Assembly: GCF_050624435.1 (NCBI RefSeq)
Contig: NW_027458542.1
Location: 1-64,000, forward strand
Reading direction: 5' to 3'
DNA length: 64,000 nucleotides
Source: Tenrec ecaudatus
Lineage: Eukaryota; Chordata; Mammalia; Afrosoricida; Tenrecidae
In this document: one piece after another, positions 1 through 10,900 of the stretch
Position numbering within the stretch: position 1 is the stretch's first letter
Layout: each line of letters starts with the position of its first letter
Notes under the pieces: model-generated
The model's database searches: none
What the model was told of the DNA's origin: nothing
What the model saw: only the letters and a program-made list of their open reading frames with translations
Translations under genes and position numbers: made by a program

Positions 1-94
1 GTTTGTTTTTTCCCATGTAGCCAGATGCAATTTGGACTGATAGAGAAATAATTAAAAGAATGTAGAGTTAAGTAAGCGTAATGATTATGGAACT

Positions 95-255
95 AATCAT
101 TTAGCAATGGGCTGCTCAGTAATTCAAATGCACCAGTCACTCAGGGGTAGAAAAGTGAAGCTCTCTGCTTCTGTAAAGATTTACAGTCTTGGAAGCCCTA
201 TATGGGGTTGCTATAAGTTGTAATCACCTTGATAGCATTGTATTTGAGTTTGGTG
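95..255 (+). mobile_element. AfroSINE, damaged left-copy version
   Basis: The 3' half has the diagnostic AfroSINE body: GTAAAGATTTACAGTCTTGG near 173-192, then a stretch ending in CTTGATAGCATTG. Compared with the equivalent SINE at 57070-57240, about 14 bases of the tRNA-derived head, including the B-box region, are missing near 110. A tRNA-type internal promoter would be broken. Confidence 0.8.
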
Positions 256-467
256 ACTAGTATGTAAGCTTTGAGGGGGTAGTAATAGATACTTTGAATA
301 CTATTCTTAGCACTATAGGTATTATGTCCTTTGCAAATGGGTAAACGAACAAAAGCGATATTCATTTTGTGTTTTCTGTAGTTTGCCTTATTCTTCCAAG
401 AAGATTCCTCAAGTGTTAAGACCCAGTCTTCTCTGGCATACTTGAATAAAAGAATAACTGATAGACA

Positions 468-600
468 CAGACTTGAAACCTGGCCTGTGTGATCTTGGGT
501 GTGTCACTGTTTTTCAATCCATTTCTCATCTGTGAACTGGGGATTACACACGTAGCCCACATGGTTGTTTTGGAGATTCAGAGTAATGTGTGTGTCTTGG
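468..600 (+). mobile_element. MIR SINE relic
   Basis: The order of landmarks matches the MIR core: a tRNA-like 3' segment, TGTGATCTTGGG, GTGTCACTG, TTCTCATCTGTGAACTGGGG, and a GGTTGTTTTGGAGATTCAG segment. It is an old, diverged pan-mammalian SINE and is duplicated at 57455-57590. Confidence 0.75.
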
Positions 601-1045
601 ATTGAGTGTCCTTGCATGCCGAGCTTATTCCTCAGGCCTGGGTGCAGGGAGTCTATTTGAGATCTGATGGCAGGGAGTGGGAATAGGAAAGCGGATGCAA
701 GACTGAGTTAGGGGGAGAAGCAATCACAATGGGAACGGGGTGTTGAGGCTTTTAATGTAGGATACAGGGGCTTGATTCCCCCAGGACTTCTGAGGAACAT
801 GGGTTCTGTCCTAGAATTGCCTACCAGAAACAGGAGGCTGGGCTCTTCTTCGCCTGTAGTGGTGTTGAGCATTCCTCCTAGTACGGTGACCTCTCCTACC
901 TTCCTGGGTTTGGCTTTCCATGCCTTTGAAAAGGCTTCGAGGCAGGACATGGAGAGCTGCCTGCTGCACAGTTGTGATAAGACACCATTTCAGCTGGAGC
1001 CTGCACTTACATAGAGCCGTTCGCCACTGCTATGATGGATATCAG

Positions 1046-1246
1046 GAGGAGCCCTGGAAGTGCAGTGGTTAAAAGTTGGTTTGCTAACTTCAAGGTCAGC
1101 AGTTCAAAACTACTAGCTCCAAGGAAGAAAGATGGGGTTTTCTACTCCAATAAAGAGTTGTAGTGTTTGAAACTCGCAGGGTGCAATTGTACACTGCCCC
1201 ACAGGATCGCTATGAGTCGGTATTGACTGAAAGGCAGTGAGATGGT
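1046..1246 (+). mobile_element. AfroSINE, near full length
   Basis: The element starts with GGAGCCCTGG, followed by a tRNA-like head with GCAGTGGTTA and CAAGGTCAGCAG. The body has AAGAAAGATGGGGTTTTCTA and AAAGAGTTGTAG, and the tail has ATCGCTATGAGTCGG. This subtype, with AAAGAGTT in place of AAAGATTT, recurs elsewhere in the window. The paralogous copy is at 58036-58236. Confidence 0.85.
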
Positions 1247-1523
1247 GTCAGAGATGGGTCAAAGAATGTGGCATGGCAACCCTAAGAATCTGCTACAGAA
1301 CCATAAAGTTCCTGGGATAGATGAGTTTATTGTGCTTGGCCTTTTAAAACCATCAAACGGGCAACAGTTAGAAAGACAAACATACCAAGTGTCATTGGAG
1401 ATCGGGGGAAAGCAGAGATACACTGCTAATGATGCAGGTTTGCTGCACATCAATCTAGCAGAGCTTAGTGAAAGCCCATTGAATGGACCCTAGGACCTAG
1501 TGAGCCCCTCCTGGGCGTACAAC

Positions 1524-1712
1524 CAAAGAAGCGCAGTCACTGAGTTGACTTTCATTCCTCGTGACCCTATCAAACAAAGCTGAATGGTCCCATGATGTTT
1601 TCAAGGCTTCTATTGGGAAGAAGACAGCCGTGCCTTTATCCCACAGTGTGTGGAAGACGGCTTCAAACTACTGACCTTTGGGTTAGCAGCCAAGCACTTA
1701 ATATCTCCCCCA
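1524..1712 (-). mobile_element. AfroSINE, antisense
   Basis: Read on the minus strand, the order is head, body, tail. On the plus strand the tail appears first as CACTGAGTTGACTTTCATTC, then TTTTCAAGGCTTCTA, and the tRNA-like head last as GGGTTAGCAGCCAAGCACTT. The paralogous copy is at 58513-58705. Confidence 0.8.
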
Positions 1713-1777
1713 TCAAAGCTCTCTCCTGGATGTAGAAAAACAAACAAAACCCCAGTTGATTCTTCCTCATTAGCAAC

Positions 1778-1918
1778 CCTACATGGCACAGTAGAATTAA
1801 TGCTTTAGGTTTACAAAACTAAATTCTTACGACAGCAGACAGCCTCTCTTTGCTCCATGGAATAGCTGGTGGGTTGGAACTGCTCACCTTGGGGTTAGCA
1901 GCCCAACGCATAATTCCT
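1778..1918 (-). mobile_element. AfroSINE fragment, antisense
   Basis: The plus strand shows GCACAGTAGAATT, then GCTCCATGGAATAGCTGG and GGGGTTAGCAGCCCAACGC, which is the reverse complement of the AfroSINE body and tRNA head. The 3' tail is eroded. The paralogous copy is at 58772-58918. Confidence 0.75.
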
Positions 1919-4900
1919 GGGTATATAGGCCAAGCTTTTTATCCAATTCACAGGGCCCCTGGGGCATTTTTACAAGAATGGTCACCACACTGATACCTGC
2001 AGTAGAGAAGAGTTGGTGCCGAATTGGATGCCAATCAACAGACAACTGAAGAAGGAAACAAAAGAAAGATGATGATTGCTCATGACCAAGTGGCACGCAG
2101 CAGCACATGCAATTGATATGCAGCATGGCAATAACTCTTAATGACATTGCAAGGAGTTGAAAAGGTCAGAAACTGAATGAGATTTATATTGCAGTACCAT
2201 TCATGGAAGCTTAAAGCCCATTCACCAAGCAGCATGGTCTAGTGCACATGGCAGCATGGTCTAGTGCACATGGCTGTATGCCTATAAGGACACACACACA
2301 CCAAGCACCCAGCAGGGGGTATTAGTCTGAAGAGGGGAATGGAAGTGATGTGAATGTGGAAAAGGAGGGACAAAACACAAGCAGGTTCACGGTGTGCTAG
2401 GTGCTCCCTAAAACTAAGGGCTGGGGCGCAGATGCCTGAGGCTCCAAAAGCTTAAGGGTTGGGGCGTCGCAGGCCTGGGGCTCCCAAATCCTAAGGCCTG
2501 GTGCGCCACAGGTCTGGCGCTCCCAAAGCCTCAGGGCTGGGGCGCCCCAGGCCTGGGGTTTCAAAGCCTAAGGGCTGGGGCGCCCCAGGTCTGGGGCTAC
2601 TTAAGCCTAAGGGCTGGGGCGCCCCAGGGCTGGGGCTCCCAAAACCTATGGGCTGGGGCATCCCAGTCCTGGTGCTCCCAAAGCCTAAGGGCTGGGGCGC
2701 CCCAGTCCTTGGGCTCCCAAAGCCTAAGGGCTGGGGCGCCCCTTGCCTGAGGCTCCCTAAGCCTAATGTCTGGGGTGGCCTAGGCCTGGGGCTCCCAAAG
2801 CCTAAGGGCTGGGGCGCCCCAGGACTGGGGCTAACTAAGCCTAAGTGCTGGGAGCCCCTGGCCTGGGGCTCCCTAAGGCTAAGGGCTGGGGCGACCCACG
2901 GCTGGGGCGGCCAAGGTCTGGGGATCACTTAGCCTAAGGGCTGCGGAGCCCCAGGCCTGGGGCACCCAAAGCCTAAGGGCTGCGGCGCCCCAGGCCTTGG
3001 GCTCCCAAAACCTAAGGGCTGGGGCGCCCCATGCCTGGGGCTCCTAAAGCCAAAGGGCTGGGGCACCCCAGGGTGGGGCTCCCTAAGCATAAAGGCTGGG
3101 GCACCCCAGGCCTGGGGCTCCCTAAGCCTAAATGTTGGGGCGCCCCAGGCCAGGGGCTCCCTAAGTTAAAGAGCTAGGGCTCACCAGGCCTGGGCCTCCC
3201 TAAGCCTAAGGGTTGGGGCGCCCAAAGCCTGGGGCTCCCAAAGTGTCAGGGCGGGGGCGCCCCAGGCCTGGGGCTTGAAAAGCCTAAGGGGTGGGGCACC
3301 CCAGGCCCGGGACTCTCTAAGCCCAAGGGCTGGGGCGCCCGAGGCCTGGGGCTCCCAAAGCCCAAGGAATGAGGAGTCCCAGGCCTGGGACTCACAAAGC
3401 CTAAGGGCTGGGGCGACCCACGGCTGGGGCGGCCAAAGTCTGGGGCTCCCAAAGTGAAAGGACGTGGGCGCCCCAGGCCTGGGCATCCCCAATCCTAAGG
3501 GCTGGGGCGCCCTAGGCCTGGGGCTCCCAAAGCCTAAAGCCTGGGGCGCCCCAACTGTGGCTAACTAAGCCTAATGGCTGGGCGTCTCAGGCCTGGGGCT
3601 CCCTAAGGCTAAAGGCTGGGGAGACCCAGGGCTGGGGCGCCCCAGGAGTGAGGCTCCGTAAGCCTAAGGGCTGGGGTACCCCAGGCCTGGGGCTCCCTAA
3701 GCCTAAAGGCTGCGGCGCCCCAGGCCTGGGTCTCCCAAAGCCTAAGGGCTGGGGCGCCCCAGGGTGGGGCTCCCTAAGCCTAAGGGCTGGGGTACCCCAG
3801 GCCTGTGACTCTCTAAGCCCAAGGGTTGGGGCGCCTCAGGCCGGGGGCTCCCTAAATCTAAGAGCTGGGGCTCACCAGGCCTGGGACTCCCAAACCCTAA
3901 GTGCTGGGGCGCCCCAGGCCTGGGGCTCTCTAAGCCTAATTGCTGAGGCATCCCAGGCCTGGGGCACACTAATCCTAAGGGCTGGGGCGCCACAGGCATG
4001 GGGCTCCCTAAGCCTAAAGGCTGGGGTGCCCCAGTTCTGGGCTTACTTAAGCCTAAGGGCTGGGGCGCCCCAGGCCTGGGGATCAAAAAACCTATGTGCT
4101 GGGCCGTCCCAGTCCTGGTGCTCCCAAAGCCTAAGGCCTGGGGCGCCCCAGCCCTTAAGCCTGGGAGCCTCAGGCCTGGGGCTATCTCAGGCTAAGGGCT
4201 GGGGCGACCCACGGCTGGGGCGGCCAAGGTCTGGGGCTCCCTAAGCATAAGGGCTGCGGCGCCCCAGGCCTGGGACTCCCAAAGCCTAAGGGCTGGGTCG
4301 CCCTAGGCCTTGGGCTCCCACAGCCTAAGGGTTGGGGTGCCCCATGCCAGGGGCTCCCTAAGCTTTAGGGCTGGGGCGCCCCAGGCCTGAGGCTCCATAA
4401 GCCTAAGGGCTGGGGCGCCCTACCCTGGAGCTCCCAAAGCCTAAAGGCTGGGGCGCCCCAGGACTGGGGCTCCCAAAGCCTAAGGGCTGCGGCGACCCAG
4501 GCCTGGGGCTCCCTAAGCCTAAGGGCTGGAGCGCCACAGGCCTGGGGTTCCCTAAGCCTAAAGGCTGGGGCGCCGCAGGACTGGGGTTCCCAAAGCCTTA
4601 AGGCTGGGGCGCTCGAGGCTTGGACATCCCCAATCCTAAGGGCTGGGGCGCCCCAGGCTTGGGGCTCCCAAAGCCTAAGGGCTTGGGCGACCCAGGCCTG
4701 GGCTCCCTAAGCCTAAGGGCTGTAGCGCCACAGGCCTGGGGTTCCCTAAGCCTAAGGGCTGGGGCGCCCCAGGACTGGGGTTCCCAAAGCCTAAGGGCTG
4801 GGGTGCCCCAGGCATGGGCATCCCTAATCCTAAGGGCTGTGGCGCCCCAGGCCTGGGGCTCCCTAAGCCTAATTGCTGGGGCGCCCCAGGTCTGGGGCTT

Positions 4901-7900
4901 TCTAAGCTTAAGGGCTGGGGCAACCCAGGCCTGGGGCTCCTTAAGCCTAATTGCTGGGGCGCCTCAGGTCTCGGGCTCAATAAGCCTAAGGGCTGGGGCG
5001 ACCCTGGCCTGGGGCTCCCTAAGTCTAAGAGCTGGGGCTCACCAGGCCTGGGGCTCCTTAAGCCTAATTGCTGGGGCGCCTCAGGTATCGGGCTCAATAA
5101 GCCTAAGGGCTGGGGCGAACCTGGCCTGGGGCTCCCTAACTCTAAGAGCTGGGGCTCACCAGGCCTGGAGCTCCCTACGCCTAATGGCGGGGGCGCCCCA
5201 GGCCTGGCGCTTCCAAAAACTATGGGCTTGGCGTCCCTGGCCTGGGGCTCCCAAATCTTAATGGCTGGGGCACCCCAGGACTGGGGCTCCCTAAAACTAA
5301 GGTCTTGGGCGCCCATGCCTGGGGCTCCAAAAGCGTAAGGGTTGGGGCGTCGCAGGCCTGGGGCTCCCAAATACTAAAGGCTGGGGCGCCACTGTCCTGG
5401 CACTCCCAAAGCCTAAGGTCTGGGGCGCCCCAGGCCTGGGGCTCCCTAAGCCTTAAGGCTGGGGCGCCCCAGGCCTGGGGTTCCAAAGCCTAAGTGCTGG
5501 GGTGCCCCAGGTCTGGGGCTACTTAAGCCTAAGTGCTGGGGCGCTCCAGCCTGGGGCTCCGAAAACCTATGGGCTGGGGCATCCCAATCCTGGTGCTCCC
5601 AAAGCCTAATGGCTGAGGCGCCCCAGTCCTTGGGCTCCCAAAGCCTAAGGGCTGTAGCGCCCCAGGCCTAGGGCTCCCCAAGCCTAAGGGCTTGGGCGCC
5701 ACGGCCTCGGGCTCCCAAAGCCTAAGGGCTGGGGCGCCCCTGGCCTGAGACTCTCTAAGCCTAAGGGCTGGGGCGCCCTAGTCCTGGGGCTCCCAAAGCC
5801 TAAGGGCTGGGGCACCCCAGGACTGGGGCTAACTAAGTCTAAGTGCTGGGCGCCCCAGGCCTGGGGCTATCTAAGGCTAAGGGCTGCCGCGCCCCAGGCC
5901 TGGGGCTCCCAAAGCCTAGAGGGCTGGGGCGCCCCAGGCCTGGGGCTCCCAAAACTTAAGGGCTGGGGCACCCCAGGCCTGGGGCTCCTAAAGCCTAAGG
6001 GCTGGGGCTACCCAGGCTGGGGCTCACTAAGTTAAAGAGCTGGGGCTCACCAGGCCTGGGGCTCCCTAAGCGTAAGGGCTGGGGCGCCCCTAGCCTGGGG
6101 CTTCCAAAGCGTAAGGGCGGGGGCGCCCCAGGCCTGGGGCTCGAAAAGCCTAAGGGATGGGGCACCCCAGGTCTGGGACTCTCTAAGCCCAAGGGCTGGG
6201 GCGCCCGAAGCCTGGGGCTCCCAAAACCCAAGGAATGAGGAGTCCCACCTGGGGCTCACAAAGCCTAAGGGCTGGGGCGCCCCAGGCCTGGGGCTGCCTA
6301 AGCCTAATTGCTGGGGCGCCACATGTCTGGGGCTCTCTAAGCCTAAGGGCTGGAGCGACCCAGGCCTGGGGCTCCCTAAGCCTAATTGCTGAGGCGTCCC
6401 AGGCCTGGGGCACCCTAAGCCTAAGGGCTGGGGCGCCGCAGGCATGGGGCTCCCTAAGCCTAAAGACTGGGGCGCCCCAGGTCTGGGCTTACTTAAGCCT
6501 AAGGGCTGGGGCGCCCCAGGCCTGGGGCTCAAAAAACCTATATGCTGGGCCGTCCCAGTCCTGGTGCTCCCAAAGCCTAAGGGTTGGGGCGCCCCAGGCC
6601 TGAGGCTCCCAGGGTTAAGGGCTGGGGCGCCCCAGGCCTGAGGCTAACAGGCTTAAGGGCTCGGGCGCCACAGGCCTGGGACTCCCTAAGCCTAAGGGCT
6701 GGGGCGCCCCAGGCCTTGGGCTCCCACAGCCTAAGGGTTGGGGTGCCCCATGCCAGGGGCTCCCTAAGCCTTAGGGCTGGGGAGCCCCAGGCCTGAGGCT
6801 CCATAAGCCTAAGGACTGGGGCGCCCTAGGCCTGGGGCTCCCAAAGCCTAAAGGCTGGGGCGCCCCAGGACTGTGGCTAACTAAGCCTAATGGCTAGGCG
6901 CCTTAGGCCTGGGGCTCCCTAAGGCTAAGGGCTGGGGAGACCCAGGGCTGGGGCTCCCCAGGTCTGGGGCTCCCTAAGCCTAAGGGCTGCGGCGCCCCAG
7001 GCCTGGGGCTCCCAGAGCCTAAGGGCTGGGGCGACCCAGGCCTGGGGCTCCCTAAGCCTAAGGGCTGGGGCGCCCCAGGCATGGGGTTCCCTAATCCTTA
7101 AGGCTGGGGCGCCCTAGGCCTGGGGTTCCAAAGCCTAAGGGCTGGTGCGCCCCAGGTCTGGGGCTACTTAAGCCTAAGGGCTGGGGCGCCCCAGGCCTTG
7201 GGTTACCAACTCCTAAGGGCTGGGGCGCCCCAGGCCTGGGGCTCCCAAAGCCTAAGGGCTTGGGCGCCACGCCTCGAGCTCCCAAAGCATAAGGGCTGGG
7301 GCGCCCCAGGGTGGGGCTCCCAAAGCCCAAGGAATGAGGAGTCCCAGGCTTGGGGCTCACAAAGCCTAAGGGCTGGGGCGCCCAAGGCCTGGGGCTGCCT
7401 AAGTCTAATGGCTGGGGCGCCCCAGGCCTGGGGCTGCCTAAGCCTAATTGCTGGGGCCCCGCATGTCTGGGGCTCTCTAAGCCTAAGGCCTGGGGCGGCC
7501 CAGGCCTGGGGCTCCCTAAGCCTAAATGCTGGGGCGCACCAGGTCTGGGGCTCTGTAAGACTAAGGGCTGGGATGCCTCAGATCAGGGGCTCCCTAAGTC
7601 TAAGAGCTGGGGCTCACCAGGCCTGGGGCTCTCAAAGCCTAACGGCTGGGGCGCCCAAGGCCTGAGGCTCCCAAAGCCCAAGGGCTGAGGCGTCCCTGGC
7701 CTGGGGCACCCTAAGCCTAAAGTGTGGGGTGCCCCAGGCCTGGGGCTCCCAAAGCCTAAGGGCTGCGGAGCCCCAGGCCTGGGGCTCCCAAAGCCTAAGG
7801 GCTGGGGCGCCCCAGTCCTGGGGCTCCCAAAGCCTAAGGGCTGCGGAGCCCCAGGCCTGGGGCTCCCAAAACCTAAGGGCTGGTGCGCCCCAGTCCTGGG

Positions 7901-10900
7901 GCTCCCAAAGCCTAAAGGCTGGGGCGCCTCAGGCCTGGGGCTCCCTAAGCCTAAGGACTGGGGCGCCCCAGGCTTGGGACTCCCAAATCCTAAGGGCTGG
8001 GGAGACACAGGCCTGGGGCTCCCTAAGCCTAAGGGCTGGAGCGCCACAGGCCTGGGGTTCCCTAAGCTTAAGGGCTGGGGCTCCCCAGGACTGGGGTTCC
8101 CAAAGCCTAAGGGCTGAGGCGCCCCAGGCCTGGGCATGCCTAATCCTAAGGGCTGGGGCGCCCCAGTCTTGGGGCTCCCAAAGCCTAAGGGCTGGGGCGA
8201 CCCAGGCCTGGGGCTCCCTAAGCCTAAGGGCTGGAGCGCCACAGGCCTGGGGTTCCCTAAGCCTAAGGGCTGGGGTGCCCCAGGACTGGGGCTCAATAAG
8301 CCTAAGGGCTGGGGCGACCCTGGCCTGGGGCTTCCTAAGTCTAAGAGCTGGGGCTCACCAGGCCTGGGGCTCCCTACACCTAATGGCGGGGGCGCCCCAG
8401 GCCTGGCGCTCCCTAAAACTAAGGGCTGGGGCGCAGATGCCTGGGGCTCCAAAAGCTTAAGGGTTGGGGCGTCGCAGGCCTGGGGCTCCCAAATCCTAAG
8501 GGCTGGTGCGCCACAGGCCTGGCGCTCCCAAAGCCTCAGGGCTGGGGCGCCCCAGGCCTGGGGTTTCAAAGCCTAAGGGCTGGGGCGCCCCAGGGCTGGG
8601 CCTCCCAAAACCTATGGGCTGGGGCATCCCAGTCCTTGTGCTCCCAAAGCCTAAGGCCTGGGGCGCCCCAGTCCTTGGGCTCCCAAAGCCTAATGGCAGG
8701 GGTGCCCTAGGCCTGGGGCTCCCAAAGCCTAAGGGCTGGGACGCCCCAGGACTGGGGCTAACTAAGCCTAAGGCTAAGGGCTGGGGCGACCCACGGTTGG
8801 GGCGGCCAAGGTCTGGGGATCCCTTAGCCTAAGGGCTGCGGAGCCCCACCTGGGGCTCCCAAAGCCTAAGGGCTGCAGCGCCCCAGGCCTGGGGCTCCCA
8901 AAGCCTAAGGGCGGGGGCGCCCCAGGCCTTGGGCTCCCAAAACCTAAGGGCTGGGGCGCCCCATGCCTGGGGCTCCTAAAGCCTAAGGGCTGGGGCGCCC
9001 CAGGGTGGGGCTCCCTAAGCCTAAAGGCTGGGGCACCCCAGGCCTGGGGCTCCCTAAGCCTAAGTGTTGGGGCGCCCCAGGCCAGGGGCTCCCTAAGTTA
9101 AAGAGCTAGGGCTCACCAGGCCTGGGCCTCCCTAAGCCTAAGGGCTGGGGCGCCCCAAGCCTGGGGCTCCCAAAGTGTAAGGGCGGGGGCACCCCAGGCC
9201 TGGGGCTTGAAAAGCCTAAGGTCTGGGGCACCCCAGGCCTGGGACTCTCTGAGCCCAAGGGCTGGGACGCCCGAGGCCTGGGGCTCCCAAAGCCCAAGGA
9301 ATGAGGAGTCCCAAGCCTGGGGCTGCCTAAGCCTCATTGCTGGGGCGCCGCATGACTGGGGCTCTCTAAGCGTAAGGGCTGGGGCGACCCAGGCCTGGGG
9401 TTCCCTAAGCCTAAGTGCTGGGGTGCCACAGGCCAGGGGCTCCCTAAGTCTAAGACCTGGGGTTCACCAGGCCTGGGGCTCCCAAAGCCTAAGGGCTGGG
9501 GCGCCCCAGGCCTGGGGCTCCCAAAGCCAATGGCTGAGGCGTCCCAGACCTGGGGCACCCTAAGCCTAAGGGCTGGGGCGCCGCAGGCATGGGGCTCCCT
9601 AAGCCTAAGGGCTGGGGAGCCCCAGGTGAGGGGCTACTTAAGCCTAAGGGCTGGGGCGCCCCAAGGCCTGGGGCTCCCAAAGCGTAAGGGCGGAGGTGCC
9701 CCAGGTCTGGGGCTCGAAAAGCCTAAGGGCTGGGGCACCCCAGGTCTGGGACTCTCTAAGCCCAAGGGCTGGGGCGCCCGAGGCCTGGGGCTCCCAAAAC
9801 CCAAGGAATGAAGAGTCCCTGGCCCGGGGCTCACAAAGCCTAAATGCTGGGGCACCCCAGGCCTGGGGCTCCCTAAGTCTAATGGCTGGGGCTCCCGAGG
9901 CCTGGGGCTGCCTAAGCCTAATTACTGGGGCGCCGCATGTCTGGGGCTCTCTAAGCCTAAGGGCTGGGGTGACCCAGGCCTGGGGCTCCCTAAGCCTAAT
10001 TGCTGAGGCATCCCAGGCCTGGGGCACCCTAAGCCTAAGGGCTGGGGCGCCGCAGGCATGGGGCTCCCTAAGCCTAAAGGCTGGGGCGCCCCATGTCTGG
10101 GCATACTTAAGCCTAAGGGCTGGGGCGCCCCAGGCCAGGGGCTCAAAAAACCTATGTGCTGGGCCGTCCCAGTCCTGGTGCTCCCAAAGCCTAAGGGATG
10201 GGACGCCCCAGACCTGAGGCTCCCAGGCTTAAGGGCTGGGGCGCCCCAGGCCTGAGGCTAACAGGCTTAAGGGCTGGGGTGCCCCAGGCCTGGGACTCCC
10301 TAAGCCTAAATGCTGGGGCGCACCAGGTCTGGGGCTCTGTAAGACTAAGGGCTGGGACGCCTCAGATCAGGGGCTCCCTAAGTCTAAGAGCTGGGGCTCA
10401 CCAGGCCTGTGGCTCCCAAAGCCTAAGGGCTTGGGCGCCACGGCCTCGGGCTCCCAAAGCCTAAGGGCTGGGGCGCCCCTGGCCTGAGGCTCCCTAAGCC
10501 TAATGGCTGGGGTGCCCTAGGCCTGGGGCTCCCAAATCCTAAGGGCTGTGGCGCCCCAGGACTGGGGCTAACTAAGCCTAAGTTCTGGGAGCCCCTGGCC
10601 TGGGGCTCCCTAAGGCTAAGGGCTGGGGCGACCCACGGCTGGGGCGGCCAAGGTCTGTGGATCCCTTAGCCTAAGGGCTGCGGAGCCCCAGGCCTGGGGC
10701 TCCTAAAACCTAAGGGCTGCAGAGCCCCAGGCCTGGGGCTCCCAAAGCCTAAGGGCTGGGGCGCCCCAGGACTGGGGCTCCCAAAGCCTAAGGACTGGGG
10801 CGACCCAGGCCTGGGGCTCCCTAAGCCTAAGGGCTGGAGCGCCACAGGCCTGGGGTTCCCTAAGCCTAAAGGCTGGGGCGCCCTGGACTGGGGTTCCCAA

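Larger units (their letters stand above)
1..2398 (+). repeat. Left copy of a 2.4-kb segmental duplication
   Basis: This block is collinear with 56973-59385 in the same orientation. By eye the two differ by roughly 3-5 percent substitutions plus small indels: a 3-bp gap near 947, a 22-bp tandem duplication near 2234-2277 present only here, an 18-bp gap near 2384, and a loss inside a SINE near 110. Homology starts at base 1, so the block probably continues to the left of the window. It ends at 2398, exactly where the 39-bp satellite begins; the right copy continues into unrelated sequence. The block holds three full or near-full AfroSINEs, one damaged AfroSINE and one MIR. The stretches 260-465, 605-1040, 1250-1520 and 1920-2398 hold nothing else I recognise. 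Confidence 0.93.

Noticed and set aside
620..660. CTCAGGCCTGGGTGCAGGG near 631 as a possible ancestor of the satellite monomer
   Set aside because: Only about 10 bases around AGGCCTGGG agree and the rest does not align; the match is within chance for GC-rich sequence.
772..1014. 80-residue ORF also present in the right duplicate (57759-58004) with a 3-bp, frame-preserving indel
   Set aside because: Most differences between the copies change the amino acid (Pro/Ser, Ser/Pro, Thr/Lys, Leu/Gln), and an equally long antisense frame exists. No sign of purifying selection or known domain.
7583..8569. 328-residue minus-strand ORF rich in Pro/Gly/Leu that could pass for a structural protein
   Set aside because: It is the antisense of satellite monomers, with competing open frames across the same bases (for example 7729-8460 plus).
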